The position numbers and the translations under genes were made by a program. Under the pieces are notes generated by a model. The model worked only from the letters and a program-made list of their open reading frames with translations. It made no database searches and was not told the DNA's origin. From the NCBI GenBank assembly GCA_013423325.1, contig BLJB01000121.1, forward strand, positions 79,604 through 143,603: a stretch of DNA of 64,000 nt. Direction: 5' to 3'. This DNA comes from Usnea hakonensis. Lineage: Eukaryota; Ascomycota; Lecanoromycetes; Lecanorales; Parmeliaceae. Within the stretch, counting starts at the first letter, position 1; every line of letters starts with the position of its first letter. Shown here in pieces: positions 21,226-33,922 of the stretch.

Positions 21226-24200
21226 TCATACTTTGCAGTCCTTTATAAATGTTTCCCATACCACGAGCTTTTTCATGACGTCTTGCTGTTCCCATTCCCC
21301 CCAATCTCTGTAGTAGTCATCCGGGTAGACGAATATGAAGCAATGAGAAGGGTGCGTTATTTCGGCAGACATCGCACACTTGAAGCAATAGTCGAAGTCA
21401 GGGCATTCTGAGCATTTGTATCGGGAGCCAAAGATATCCTGTACAGCATCAGTACCCTCACTCGATGAGCAGCAGTCAAAAGTCCAGTGACCCACCAGGT
21501 CGCAGCCGTCGCATACAACAGCTCCGTGCCGCATGGACATAGTCAACATTCGCGTCTGAATGAATGCAGGAGCTGGCTTGTCCCAGGGTCTCAGAATTCT
21601 AGCTGCGCCGGAATTGTCAAAATATCTAGCAATTGCAAAAGGAACCCACTCTTTTTCGTTCTGGTAGTTGCAACCAGCCCCCGCATCTAGTAGCATTTGG
21701 ACGTTCACGATATCTCCTGCCCTTGCCGCCCAGAGTAGTGGGGTCCATCCATCGACGTCAGTCTGGGCCGGGTCCAGTCCTCGATCTAACAAGTATTGAA
21801 TCATCTTGCCTGAGCCGAGGCCTGAATTTGTTGCTGCGTGGTGAAGGCAGGTACGCTTCTGCTTGTCCAGCGCCTGGAGGTCAAAACCTTGGTTCTCGAG
21901 ATACTGAAGGCATTGTAAACTTCCGTACGCGGACATATGTAGAAGGCTCCTCCCTTCTCGATCAGGTGAGGTTTGTGGTGAAGTTTGTGGTGAACTTTGT
22001 ATCTGAAAGCCATCCTTTAATGAAACGAATACACCTCTCGCCAGGAACAATTGTGTCAGCGCTAGGTGTCCCTTCTTGACAGATAGCTGCAATACCGTCT
22101 CTCCGGGTAGATTGACAGCATTCACATCACCACCATGATTTAAGAGCAAGCAGGCGGCTTCTACCAATCTATCCGATCGCTTTACTTCTTTCTCCACCCG
22201 GATTCGAGTCTCCGCTGAGTAAGAAGCGAGTAGAATATACCGATGATTAGGCCATGAGTAAGAGACTTTATGCAGAGGCGTATTTCCATTGTAATCTGTT
22301 GCATTGATGTCTGCGCCGTTGCTTAATAACATTTGCAGGATTTCAACGTCTCCACATCCGGCAGCTTGATGCAAAGCAGTGTCACCCAAGAACGATGTCC
22401 AATTCACGTCTTGCTTTTGGAGAGTGAGTAGCTGAGACACTGAATGCTCCAATCCATACGAGGAAGCAACCCACAATGCAGAGACTCCCGCGGTGGGGTA
22501 AACAAAAGAGTAATCGTCGCCATTTGAATTGCTGCTGAATACTACTTGTACGGATGCCGACAATTTAGCACTATGTGAGAAAAACGCGAGTATCGATTTG
22601 GAGCACGCTTCTTCTGGTCCTAGAAGTGCATGTTGACTCCATCTGAAAGCCGCGTAGCGCAGTAAAGGATACCTTTGTAGCCGAAGTTCGAAGCGCTGAT
22701 CATCCTGACAAGGTCCTTGCCCAAACTCATCGAAAGACATGTATGTAAGACAAATTCGTACAATCTCGATATGAGCTTCTGGAAAAAGACTGTTTGCTTT
22801 CCTCTCCAGATACTGTTGAAAGGTGTAATGAACCAATGCAAGGAAGCCACTCTCCTTCTGATATGTGACAAGACCATTGCACACCGACAAAATTAATCCT
22901 TCCTCTGGAATGTTGTCATCGTCTAAACTTTGATCACCAATCTCCACTGCTACGGCGTGCTGCACCTCTAACATCGTGAGGGGCTGGTAAGCGTGAAAAA
23001 GCCAGCAGAGAACTTTTCTGGCTAGGGTAGCTCGATCAGGGTATTGAGAGTGGATTCGTTCCATGGTCTTGTCATAGGTATCATTCAAGCCTTCCGGCAA
23101 AGCTGTCAACGCATTTTTCAATTTCCGAAGAGTTGTCTTTGTTGTCAAGAACTCAAGGTGAAGACGGGCTTGCAAAAACCTTTGCTAAAGTCAGCGCACG
23201 ACTAATAGGATTTAGGACAGTTCAGGAAGCAATAGTCTTACATTCCTCCAGCTCTGGCAGCAATAGTAGTAGAAATGAGATCGCATAGTGTGGGATCTCT
23301 GTCGGTATGAGATTTGAGTCTTCCCGAACTTGCGATTTGCCCTCGAAGATACTGTAGGATGTCATCACTCTTAGCTTGGACATTCAGTCGGATTGCTTTG
23401 GAAAGTTGGGTTCCAATATTTGGCAAGTCCCTTGACGTGATCATTGTACTGAGATTGAGCTGCAGGCGCTGCAATTCTGCAAGAAATTGACCCCTTCGCT
23501 CCTCAGGATATTCATCAAAAGCGTCAACGACGAGGAAGATTTTAGGACAACGATTCACAACAGCACTCAGTAGCTGTGTACACTCGACGTAAGACGGACG
23601 TGTTGCTCCATATCCATGCGCCTCATAATATGCAATCAGCCCCGCTGACAAAATTGAGTCAGAGGACGCTAGTTGACAGATCAAGTTCGTCAGTAGGTTA
23701 GAGATGTTTTGTTTCTCTGCGTCCTTATAGCTAAGGTAAATGTAGGTCAGATGGGATTCTTTTTGGTCCACAATGCCTTGCAAATGATTAATTACATAAG
23801 AACTGTTGTAGTATTTAGCCTAAGTGGTAAGATCAGAGCGTTGTGGGTAGCTTACGCGAAGATGGTCTTTCCAGTACCCTCTGTTGATGTTTAGCATATT
23901 GCTACAATGACGGCCGGCATGATCTGTTAGTGGTAGGGCTGCACTTACGCATGCCTGCGCACCAAAGGGTTTCACCGGATGCCCCTAGCCAGTGCCGGAA
24001 TTCTGTGGTTTCAAGGAGCGACTGAGCCGTGCCATCCTGCCGTCCCAGTGTATTAAATGTATCCAGATGCTTCTTTTGGAATTCCGCGGTCAGAGGCGAG
24101 AACCAATTGTAGACTTTGCGCTGGTACTCCTTGCTTTGAGTTGCCACAAGGCCACCGACGGACTCTGATGTGTTTAGGGAAAAAACTTTAATATCTTGGA

Positions 24201-24747
24201 CGCCCTCGGAAATGAAATCTGATCGCTCTTGCAATCTGTCAACACCGAGAGAGACTTTTGCCAACCCGTTGACTAGCAAGTCGAGCTTTTGCAGTGAAAC
24301 CGCAGAGCACTCTATTTGTAAAACTTCCAGTGCTAAACTCAGATCTTGTCGAAGTTCGATACCTAGCTCTTTGAGCTTTGCCAAGGTGCTCTCCTTGAAA
24401 GGAAAGACCGTCCTGCGGAGTTGCGCCATACCTTTGGCTTTCCAACCCGACTGTAGGGGAATGAGACGGAGTTTATCGAGCTTCTTTCGAAGGCTTTGGA
24501 GACCACTCTCCGCGGAGCTGACACTTTTTTCAATCTTTTGCACACTGCCACGACTGAAAACCTTTGGTTCAATCGCCGACTCAAGGAGTCTAAAGGTCTC
24601 GGTCAAGGCCTCAATGGATGCATACATTTGAGCCACTTGGTTCTCTGCATCTTTATAGGAGTGATAGTAGTCCAACAAGCCCTGGCAGACCGTTAGACCA
24701 AGCGAGATAAGGCCCGCAGCAGCGGAAGAGAGGCCTAAAGCTTCCAT
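21226..24747 (-). CDS. NLR: fungal N-domain, NACHT, ankyrin repeats and ZZ finger
   Basis: Four exons (24747-23949, 23880-23856, 23802-23242, 23179-21226) sum to 3339 nt, 1112 aa. Order: a helical N-terminal domain (~1-220, MEALGLSSAAAGLISLGLT), a NACHT NTPase whose Walker A GMQGTGKT is made by the 25-nt second exon, Walker B LVVDAFDE (~381), a winged-helix region, ankyrin repeats (~650-940; GDTALHQAAGCGDVEIL, NGNTPLHK, DGWTPLLWAARAGD), and a C-terminal ZZ-type zinc finger with CDGC, CSEC and CFKC pairs (~1000-1060). Fungal NLRs detect non-self or self-incompatibility signals and can trigger cell death; ankyrins are the likely sensor. The ankyrin block shows no near-identical units, so it is not a recently recycled repeat array. 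The ZZ finger at the C-terminus is an uncommon addition. Confidence 0.9.
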
Positions 24748-26424
24748 CTATTGACGTAGATCTCGAAGATATTCTGAGAAGCTTATCATGCATGAGAACT
24801 GTGAATGAGCATCGTTCAGCCTCGTGTGAGGCTGTGCGATGAGTCAGCTGTGCAGCATCGCTAGCGTATGGAGGTAACAGGTGTAAGCAGCATCGAGCTG
24901 CTAGCAGACTGAATGGGTCCATTTACTTTACAAACCTCGGACTTCACCGAGGTATCAACACAAATCTGTCGACATGGGCAGTAGCACACATTCTTCATGG
25001 ACCTCCGGCCGAAGGTGTAGGTTGATGGACTTCGGTCGACTTTCGGATCTCAGCGAATCAGGACTTTCCGCGCGCCAAAAGTCTTGGCGAAACTCGCGCT
25101 TGAAAGGCAACATCTCTACTCCGTTTCTTTGGACACTTGGTGACACACGCTCGTCCACTGTCGTCTTTGTCCACGATGTCAAGTACGGAGGCTCAGACTG
25201 TCCCATTTATTTATTGTGTCTGCTGCTATATGACCGATTTCCGTTTTGAAGGACTGTGGTTGTTGCTGGTGATAATTGTAATGGTCAAATGACTTTCCAT
25301 CCGCTTCGTTGTCTCGATTCTGAAATACCTTGTCTACACTTAAGTGAACAATACAGGTAACATGTAGAAGTAACGTTTGTGTAAGTGTCTGCATGTTGAC
25401 CCAAAGCGCCTGTGGTTCCTCTAGTGACTGGATTGTACCTTCAATTTTGTTCACTGTGTACACTACGCTTTTGGCGGGCCCGAAAGCAGCCGCAACGAAC
25501 AAGACTCGGCTATGAACTGACTTGTTCTGTGAAGACCTGATCAAATGTGAGAAGTTAGTGATAGCGTCGCAGCTAAGCTCCAACTTGGGAAAATCTCCAT
25601 TGGAGGTTTCACGGCTGACCGTGTTGGCTTTGGGTTGTCATAGGCATTTTGAGGTCAATTCGCCGCAGAGTGAGCATCAGCAGCATGCGAAAGATAGGAC
25701 ACCTACAGCTCTTGCAGTTGTCAGAAACTAAGTCGCGACTATTGATCGACGGACTCCTGAAGTATGTGTTTGCCAAGTATTGCGGTCGACGGGTCTTTTG
25801 CAGAAACTCAGCTGCGCGGGCAGGGCGTTCTAAAGCGCTTCAAGTATAACCCCAAGTGGTGTCCATAACACTGTCCACCGTTTGAAAACATTACGACCTT
25901 TGAACCGACTCCTCCTATGGCTGCTTAGTGGTGAAAGAGATGAAAAAGCCCAGCATCCTGGCGACGAGAACAGAGCAAAAGAGATGGTCTGATTTAACAA
26001 GCATTGTGAATAAGTCCTAAGCTTGTCTTTCACAAACTGCAGAAAAGCGCGATCGTCCTCAAAAAGCACACTAGCCCACTAACCCCTTAGCGCGTCCCTT
26101 TTCACCAACACAAGTCTGCTGTCCATCAACTTTGGCTTCGAATACAGCAACAACCAACGAGAATTACAGTCTCAAAGACACAGATAAAGGAAGTGAAAAG
26201 CGAGAGGAAAAAAGAAAAAAAATTTGAGGTGGCCAGCTCAGTCGAGATTTGATCGATTAAACTCCCTCCGCACAACCCACCGAAGCCCCTCCCCATGGTG
26301 CAATGAGGGACCCCTAGGAGTTGCGTCATCCGAGCTGGTAAATTGTTGGTCACTATTTTGTTAGATATGGTACATGCAATAATTTTCCTCTTTTATTTAC
26401 TTATCATCAACAACCATGTTCTTA
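24748..26424. other. intergenic region upstream of the NLR
   Basis: About 1.7 kb with no supported gene. Frames at 25206-24955 (minus) and 24974-25249 (plus) overlap and show no family. The NLR promoter must lie here. Confidence 0.45.
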
Positions 26425-26427
26425 CTC

Positions 26428-26490
<63 letters not shown>
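26425..26490 (+). repeat. (CTTT)n microsatellite
   Basis: About 16 uninterrupted CTTT units, followed by less regular CCTT runs to ~26515. It starts the long pyrimidine-rich tract. Confidence 0.95.
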
Positions 26491-26499
26491 CTCCTTCTT

Positions 26500-27540
26500 T
26501 CTTTCCTTCCTTCTTCATCGTCGCCACCAATAGCCACCCATTCTTCTCCTTCATTCCCACAAATGAACTTCCCATTCAGCAACATCAAAAAACTCTCCAC
26601 ACTGCTCCATTTCCCCACACACACTCTCCTCCCCTTTAACTCCACAATACAGTCGTCCACATACATTCTCACCTTTCTTCCTATTTAAAACCGGATTTTT
26701 CCACCCCGAATCACTCTCCTCCCTTCCTTCCTCCCTCTCTGATCCCTCCCTCCATTCCCAACCATCCAGCTCCACAATCCACAATCACCACTCCCAGCAC
26801 CCCCGCTTGTACTTCCACACTCTTACCCCCCCCACCCCCCCAGTCTTTTTTCTTCTTCTTTATACTCCCGCTCCCGCTTTCATTGCAATTCCAACCCCAC
26901 AACATGAACCGCCCACCACTAGACACCCCCACAACCCACTCACCAATCACCAGACACCAAAGCCACTCAAACACATCACCGCCCACTTCTTCCCCCCCTC
27001 GCACGGGCCTCAACTCAACTTTTTTGCTTTGTTTGTATTGTTGCGGACTACCCCCCTCCCTTCCTCCCCCTCTCCTCCATCCCCCCCCCATCCTCCCTCT
27101 ATCCTACCCCTCCCATCCACCCCCCCTTCCCTCTCCACTCCCCTCATCCTTAAACACATTATCTAAAACCCCAGCTAAGAAAAATAGCCATAGCTAGCAG
27201 CGTTGTGAAAGCAGAACTGCTGATAGGGTTGTTTGGCTTGTGCGCTGAGGGATAGTGATGGGAGGGAGAGAGATAGGGAGAGGGTAAAAGGAGGGTGTGG
27301 GTAGGGAAGGAGGGGAGAGGGAGGGGAGGGGGGAGAGGGGGAGGGGGAAGAATGGTGAAGGTGATGGTAAGGGGGAGAATAGGGAGAGGGGATAGTAATA
27401 GTGAGTAGGTAAGGAGGGGAATAGTAAAGGTAATAGTAAGTAGATAAGGAGGGGAATGGTGAAGGTGAAGGTGAGGGAGAGGGAGGGGAGGGGGAAGGAT
27501 GGTAAGAGGGGGGAAGAGGGGGGAAACATTGTTGCCGGGA
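26500..27540. repeat. polypyrimidine tract switching to a polypurine tract, downstream of ZF1
   Basis: The plus strand is strongly C/T-rich from about 26500 to 27165, then after ~70 bp of mixed sequence becomes A/G-rich (GGGAGAGG-like) from 27235 to 27540. The apparent long open frames here are low-complexity Pro/Ser or Lys/Glu-type artefacts. The G-rich runs could form quadruplexes and the mirror-like purine runs triplexes. A similar tract lies downstream of the paralogous gene ZF2. Confidence 0.85.
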
Positions 27541-28063
27541 GGCATGGTGGACAGGGTTAGGAAGGAAGGGGGTTTCGGACGGTGGAGGGTTAAGTAGGTG
27601 GGCGGGGAGCCGGGGGCGGGGGTTCATTCTATACTTCGTGTTTAGTACTTCTAAGGTCGAACGTGCGTTGCCGGATGGTCTGAGCAATGATCTTACAAGG
27701 CGGGGAAGCAGATCGTAGGGAGCCGAATTAGCCGTGCCGAGGCGAGTACTGCCGGCGCAATAGCAAACATGGGAGAACGACATCATCTTTGAAGTCTAGT
27801 TGGTAGCAAGCAATTCATTTCGTATTAAGTTAATGAAATCCTCCCCTTTGCTAGCCCTGCGAAAAGAAGAGCGCATTCTATGTTATCTTGCTAGCCATTT
27901 TTTTTTTTTTGGTATGAGTGATTGTTGATGTGATGATGAAATCCACCACGCTTCCTGAATCTGCAAGACGGAAAACACATTCTGTATCGTCAACATACTC
28001 TCCTCATTCAGCCTGGAACATTAACCCTCTCCTTTCCCTTCTCCTTCCGGCGTACTCAAATGC

Positions 28064-29248
28064 CTAGTTCAAGCGGCTTCCCCCAGCAGCGTGGCGACGT
28101 CTCATATGATCGACAAGCTTATCCTTGCGATAGCTAGCATAGTTGCAACCTCTAGTGACACACTTCCAATTTTTGGGACCAGATTGGTGTTTCTTGGCGT
28201 GGCGTACTAGGTCAGATTGGCGTTTGAAGGTTTGATTGCATTTCTTGCATGGTGCACGCTGCGGGTTTGGCGGTCCGATGTCGACAGGGATGAGAGCGTT
28301 GTTGGATGTGGGCATGGGGAGCGGATTGTTGGCCGAGGCTTGGCTGGTGGTGTACATGTTCGGTGGCAGCGCAAACGGACCTTCGGCCATCAATCCCATA
28401 TCCATAGGAGCGATGGAATTGTTGGAATCCTGCATGGAAAATGGGTAATTGGCCGAGGCTCGTCCGGTGGTGTGCATGTCCGGTGGGAGTGCAAACGGAT
28501 TTCCGGTCATCAATCCCATGTCCAGGGGTAGGATAGGATTGTTTGACACGGGCATAGGGACTAGATTGTTGGCTATGGCCTGTCCGTTGGTGTAAGTGGT
28601 GGATCCGCTGGCGAAGGTGTTGGTGCCATTGAATGCGGCATCGGCAGCGAACGGGCGCTCGATGTAGTTTGACGGACCTGAAGAATACCGAGTAGTAGGA
28701 GGGACGCCACTGTATCCTGCATACGTCGGGTTTGTGAGGTTGAGTGCACCAGTGCTGAAGACGTGAGGCTGAGCAGACGACAGGGCATTCGTATCGAAGC
28801 GGGGAGCGTCAGGATAGCCTAATGAGTCAGCGAGGTATCTGTTCGCAATACCTGCAGCTGGCAGCCTTTGCGCAAAACTGTGGTTTTCATTGAAAGGCGC
28901 ATAGTTGTTATTGCTGCACTCGTTGATGACACTATGATTTCCCGCGGAGTATGAGAACGCCGAAGATCGGGAGGAATCACGGGGATAGCCTCCCGAAAAG
29001 CCTGTAGCAGAAGTCACTAGTACGCCGGACGGGTTGGATGCAGCCGCGACAGCAGATTGATGGTTCGAGGCGATCTCGCATGCACAGTTGCAATGGGCCA
29101 AAAGTGGGGTGCCCACGACACTTTCCGAATTGGTTTATGGATTAGCTTGTGACAAAAAAAAAACCTACCCGGGCTGAGCTGCAGCTAAGTAATGCATATG
29201 AGCATCTTGCTGCAGTCTCGGCACGAGATTGGTCCTTTCTTCCTCCAT
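28064..29248 (-). CDS. C2H2 zinc-finger protein ZF1
   Basis: Two exons, 29248-29169 and 29120-28064, total 1137 nt, 378 aa. The 80-nt first exon (MEEERTNLVPRLQQDAH...) ends GG|GTAGG, followed by a T-rich 48-nt intron. The middle of the protein is Asn/Pro/Met-rich with two or three imperfect ~41-residue repeats (NNPILPLDMGL, NNSIAPMDMGL, NNALIPVDIG). Two C2H2 fingers close the protein: CKKCNQTFKRQSDLVRHAKKH and CVTRGCNYASYRKDKLVDH with a final RRRH. These suggest a DNA-binding regulator with a low-complexity activation region. It is paralogous to the gene at 38329-39551: same exon layout, same first-exon length and alignable promoters. Targets are unknown. Confidence 0.82.
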
Positions 29249-29530
29249 AGTGCTGACGGGCGTCGAGGCCGACTGGAACTGGGCGTTGGTGATGCAGAAA
29301 CCGGGCGCTCTTCGTGCAGGAACGGGCGACCAATCAGAATGAGAAGATGTTCGAACGTCAAATAAAAGGGCGCGAAGCTGACAATGATGAAGAGCAAACC
29401 TTTTAAAACTTGTCGGGGGAGCCTAGGGTTCTTGTAGACAATTCTTTGCTCCCTATGGGGGCGGAGTAGCTCCTGAAATTGTATTTAGGAGTATATGCAG
29501 GCCCATGTCAGCCTCAGCCAATCAAAATTC
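29249..29530. repeat. ZF1 upstream region, duplicated upstream of ZF2
   Basis: The ~280 bp before the ZF1 ATG align with 39552-39830 before ZF2. Shared landmarks in order: TGACGGGCGT, a CGACCAA block, TCGGGGGA, CTTGTAGACAAT, a GGGGCG-AGTAG block, and GCC-AAT (CCAAT-box-like). These mark a segmental duplication that took the promoter along. Divergence is substantial but order is kept. Confidence 0.7.
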
Positions 29531-30119
29531 GACATTAAAAAAGGGCGCAGGAGAGTTTGTCTATGCGTGAATAGATTCCTCCCCAATACTGGGACTGATA
29601 TTGGTAATCTCTGAAATGACTATGAAGTCCAATTTAGGCCGCGTGGGTAACGGACGCGTATGAATGATTATTCCAACTTCTGAAAAAGGGCGGAAAGAAG
29701 GGTTCCGTCTGAATACTAATTACTATACCGTTGTCGTAATTAGGGAAAGTCCAATGAGGACCACGCCTACAGCAAGATTTCGAATATCAAAACTGTTCTC
29801 GCCAAGGACATGTGAACTTCGTGTGATCAAAAATTTCTTTGCGGACTTTGCCTTTGTGAAGATATTATGTTGCAAAGGCCACGTTCTTGTCGCGTTCCGC
29901 TGCGATATTTGGCTGAGACAGTACCTTATCGAGCTGATACGCTCAATGTTGACTTCTGTGGTCGATTACGTGCATTGCAGACCGTGCCTTGTAAGCAACA
30001 GTGAGTGCCGATGACGGCAACATTTTGACAAGCCATTAATCGAAATGCTAACAAGACCATCAGCCTTGAAAAGCAATACATGAGAGAGTGCTAGTATTGG
30101 CTGTTGCTAGCTGGTCTCG
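29531..30119. other. intergenic between ZF1 promoter and MFS 3' end
   Basis: A plus frame at 29664-30014 has no recognisable domain and poor coding character. Nothing else is seen. Confidence 0.4.
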
Positions 30120-31775
30120 TCAAGTCTTCTCTGTTTGGCAGCCTTTCGGCTCGCCATTTCCATTTGTTTCAGCGGCGATCTCATCCCACATCTTCTCTTT
30201 ACCACTCTCATCGCTATTCGGAGTACCGGCTGCAATCTCTTCATCTTGCGCTTGGGGCGGATCTTTCTCTTTTGATCCCAAGTCCCTCCTCCTAATCCCC
30301 CAACCACCTCTCCATCCTACCCAACCTTTCTCCCATGGCCCTTTTGCGAAACAGAAGCACAAAGCCGCCCCGATAAAGCCCAAACTAGCACTGCCGCTTC
30401 TGTGCCATCCTCCTTGCGCATACAGCGTGTTTCCTACACTGGTTCCCACGATCTGTCCGATAAACACGCTTACCATGAACGCGGTGTTGGTTCTGTTTCT
30501 GGCCTTGGGCTCGATTGCATAGATGGCCGTTCGGTTCGCAATCTGAGTGGTTTGGAGACCGAAATCGATCATAAAAGCCTGAATGATAGGGCCAGCGACG
30601 GTGAAAGTACATGTGAAGGTGCCGATTGCTATGCCAGTGAAGCAGATGACCTCGCCAATAATGACGGCGAACAGTGGCACGAATCTGTCAATAACAAGCC
30701 TTGAGTATGGTGGGCCGAAGAGCATTGCAAGGATACCAATGAGCGCAAACAAACCGATATACAAGGGACTGTAATCGTAAGGTTGCCCGGCAAGAAGGAA
30801 AGTCAAGGTAGTCCAGAAAGAAGTGAATGTCGTAGAGGTGCAGAACCCGACTAAGGAGGCCTGCATAAGGATAGGATGCTTGAAAAGCATGGCAATGATA
30901 CTCCACAGCATTTTGAAATAGTTGAGGCCGTTCGGATTGGTACTAGGATAATTGGGAAGGAAAAACCACAGGAGGATGAAAATGAAATATTGGAGAGCAA
31001 ATGCCAGCCAGTAAATGTTACGCCACGATGTATACTCTGTGACGACACCGGAGAGAAGGCGAGCGATTAGGAGGCCAAGAAGCAGGCCAGAAGTTACGAT
31101 TGAAAGTGCAGTTGCACGTCGGTGCACAGGGGCGAGGTCACCAACGAGGGGAAGCACTGTCTATCGGTCAGTGCGAGGACAACAGTAGCATACGAGCAAA
31201 GCCATACTTATTTGAGGTGTTACAGTCGTCAGGGCCGTCAGGTAGGAGAAGAAACAGAACACTGGAAATGAATTCGTAAGACAAAGTCCGATCCTAGAAG
31301 TTGACAGTACAGTCAGTATTTACACTATAAGGACTTATCCGCCAGGACATGATTATACGTACCAAGCCGTAGCCGTGAACCATACCAAAATCAGAACAAA
31401 AGGTCTCCTTGGAAAAAGATCTGCTAATGGGCACAACAATAATAGCCCTGACCCATACCCTGCTTGGGCCAGGGTAGGAATCAGGCTCACCCTTTCCTGA
31501 TTGACATTGAAATCATCCGCTAATTTATTAAGAATTGGGTGAGAGTAATACAAATTGGCCACGGTAAAGGTACCTGCAAAGGCGAAAAGAAGATTTAATG
31601 CCATTGAGAATTCGAATGGTTTGTCTGGATTGTAGCGACATCTTTTGGGAGTGTAATTGACTATATTGAAGATCCTCCGCCATAGTTTAGTCTTCTTTTG
31701 CGGAGACTGTATAGAATGAGAAGACACTGTATCACTCCCTTCGGATACCTTCGTCTCCTCACCAGATGATGCCAT
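30120..31775 (-). CDS. MFS transporter (12-TM)
   Basis: Three exons (31775-31363, 31293-31208, 31156-30120) total 1536 nt, 511 aa. The acceptor of intron 2 must be the second AG (31158-31157), giving TPQIMLPLVGDLAP in frame. Seen: a cytosolic Ser-rich N-terminus, TM1 around FSMALNLLFAFAGTFTVANLYYSHPIL, the A-like loop PLADLFPRRPFVL, motif RRATALSIVTSGLLLGLL, and hydrophobic helices up to FIGAALCFCF, then an acidic tail of ~75 residues. The pattern fits drug:proton antiporter-like MFS proteins; the substrate cannot be read. No biosynthetic cluster lies around it. Confidence 0.9.
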
Positions 31776-32681
31776 ATACTTAGTTGTTGGCAAGAAAGAC
31801 CATTAGAGACCAGAAAAAGCCGTTGTTTCAATCTCAAGTCGATGTTTCTTCAAGAACAAAAGACTCAAGGCTGCGTAGACATATATAAGAAGGTTAAAGA
31901 GTAGAGAAAAAAAAAATTGGCAAAAGTCATAGTTGAATGACGAAAGGTCTTGTTGCCGAAGGTATTGCCGGCCGACACTAAACTGCAAGAGGAAGGAGTT
32001 CACCAAGAACCTATCAGCTTTTCTTGCGATTGCGGCCCGTCGTGCCGTCATTGCCGTCTTGACCGAGATGCCCGAGAACCCACAGCCAAAAGTGTCAAGC
32101 GAAATGCTGCTTGCTACGTTGGGAAGCTATCCCTTTATGTGCTCCGTCGCCAGGAAACATCAAAGGCTTAGCTCTTGGACTCGGCCACCATTGATTGATT
32201 CATGAAATCAAGTCGGTCCTGAATCAGCTGTTGAGGACACGACAGAATTCGGCATATGTTCCGCCGCACCGTTGATGATACACTCGCATGGCAGAGCCAC
32301 TATGTAGGTTGATGGCGATGGCAGAGAAACCTGCTTCCCATCGAAGCAGGAACGTAGTCGTTCCGATCCGTGACGGTCACATAATGGAAAGAGACTTTCA
32401 AGGATGTCTGAGATGTACATGTTGCTGATGGCCTCCTTGGCGTGGAGCATCGAAGTTCTGGATGGAATACTGTTGTTTATCATGCATAAAGTCTCGAGGA
32501 CATTCTGATAATTATCTTAAGGTGTCAGGCGAGAGCGAGATAGTTGAGAAGAATTTCCGAGCTACCTCCCAGAAAGACTTACTTTGTGGCCGCCGCCATA
32601 TAAGGCTTCAGCAACATTGTCACATTCCTCGAAACGTTCGCTGCACATAGCTTTCGTTCATAATTCGCTTCGGAAATCTCC
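31776..32681. other. intergenic, nothing recognised
   Basis: Holds the MFS promoter. Short frames on both strands without motifs. A TATAAGG element at about 32598 precedes the small frame at 32682 by some 85 bp. Confidence 0.4.
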
Positions 32682-32825
32682 ATGTCTCGTCCAGACAAGT
32701 CTCCACCCACCAACGACTTTGAAATGTGGTCTAATCGTCTAGCAGAACGAATTGCTCGCGAACGTCTTCGAGGTCTAGCTAGTCGTAAGCTTGCCGGGAG
32801 GAACAAGCCAATAAAGCAAGTCTAG
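32682..32825 (+). CDS. possible small basic protein, 47 aa
   Basis: ATG at 32682 opens MSRPDKSPPTNDFEMWSNR and ends at TAG 32825. The peptide is Arg/Lys-rich in its second half (a predicted amphipathic helix with RLAERIARERLRGLASRK). A TATA-like TATAAGG lies about 85 bp upstream. It is too short for statistics, and no family is recognised. It could be a real micro-protein, a remnant exon or chance. Confidence 0.3.
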   Translation: MSRPDKSPPTNDFEMWSNRLAERIARERLRGLASRKLAGRNKPIKQV

Positions 32826-33922
32826 TCGAGTGATAGCAAGCTCAACCATGTTGCCATACACATGGAAAGCGCGGTCAAGCTTGAAATTTCGCGGCGTTCG
32901 TGTCCAATGTGGAATTCGCGTTGATGGGAGCATCGATACCGAGAAGGACTTCGGGCCTCAGTCTTGTCATCATGACCATCCTGATTTTCTTTTAGAGAAC
33001 TTGGTAGTACTGTTTTGGATAGACGCTATAGTTGTAGTTCTGTCAAAGTAGATATCCCGTCTTCTATCGCGGCGTCGCCTTCATCACAAAAGCCCCCAAT
33101 ATCCCGAGTCAAGAAAGATGCATCTTGAGACAAACCAACCATGAAGATCCTATCCACGCCAAGGCACCGGCCAACGCATCCCTCTTCCGCTTCGGGTTGG
33201 GACTCGCAATACACGTCACAGAGAAAGACATCAGTAAATCACTGTGGGTAGAGGGAGATCTGCCCCCTATTCGTATTGAAATGTTGATAGTCCTGTATCC
33301 GATTCTCATAGACCAACACACTGCAATAGCTATGATCATGAAGAGGATGCACCGGTTTTGGATTCATGATGATAGGATTGACATTGGCATTTCAGATGTG
33401 GAAAGTCAAGACGAAAGCTCTCGAAAGCAGGGTAGAAAAGGTCATCTTACCCACAAGGATCACATTTTCGTGGATTCTCTCAATGAAAGCGGCCACCTTA
33501 TCTGGAAGCGTGTCTGAGGTTGAAGATTTAGGAGAGTTTGAAGATTGATTCTTGCTGTGTAATGACCGAAGCTATCCAGACACGGAAGGGATGCTTAGCG
33601 ATACCGCTAGTAAGATATATAGGGCTAGCGGAGTATATTACAGCACTTTGCTCAAAATGGCAACGGGGATCTGTGCCAAGACGCTGAGGGCTGTGAGGCC
33701 CTGGGCTTTGCTGTGCTGAAGCCTGGAGCGTAGGAAGGCTGAGCATACTGTTACATTCCAGCGATGATGACGATAGGAGACTATCTCCAATTCGATTCAT
33801 CGCTATAGGTACCCAACTCCTTGCTCCAGTAAAGTAGGTAAGGTGCACTAACATCGACATCTTACTAGATCCCTCGCCTACATACCGCGACAAATAGCCT
33901 CAAACTCTATCCGCATCTAGCA
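32826..33922. other. region with degenerate frames, no supported gene
   Basis: Open but inconsistent frames exist on both strands (33125-33517 plus; 33339-33109 and 33214-33026 minus). On the minus strand a few segments look protein-like across different frames, which may be a decayed gene, but no family could be identified. Confidence 0.35.

Noticed and set aside
26393..27545. Long frames on both strands (up to ~200 codons) in the CT/GA-rich tract
   Set aside because: They are translations of microsatellite and polypyrimidine DNA; no domain, no splice context.
29664..30014. 116-codon plus frame between ZF1 and the MFS gene
   Set aside because: Poor coding character and no domain.
33026..33893. 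Overlapping frames on both strands upstream of the HET gene
   Set aside because: Protein-like patches occur in different frames, but no family could be identified and no splice model closes.
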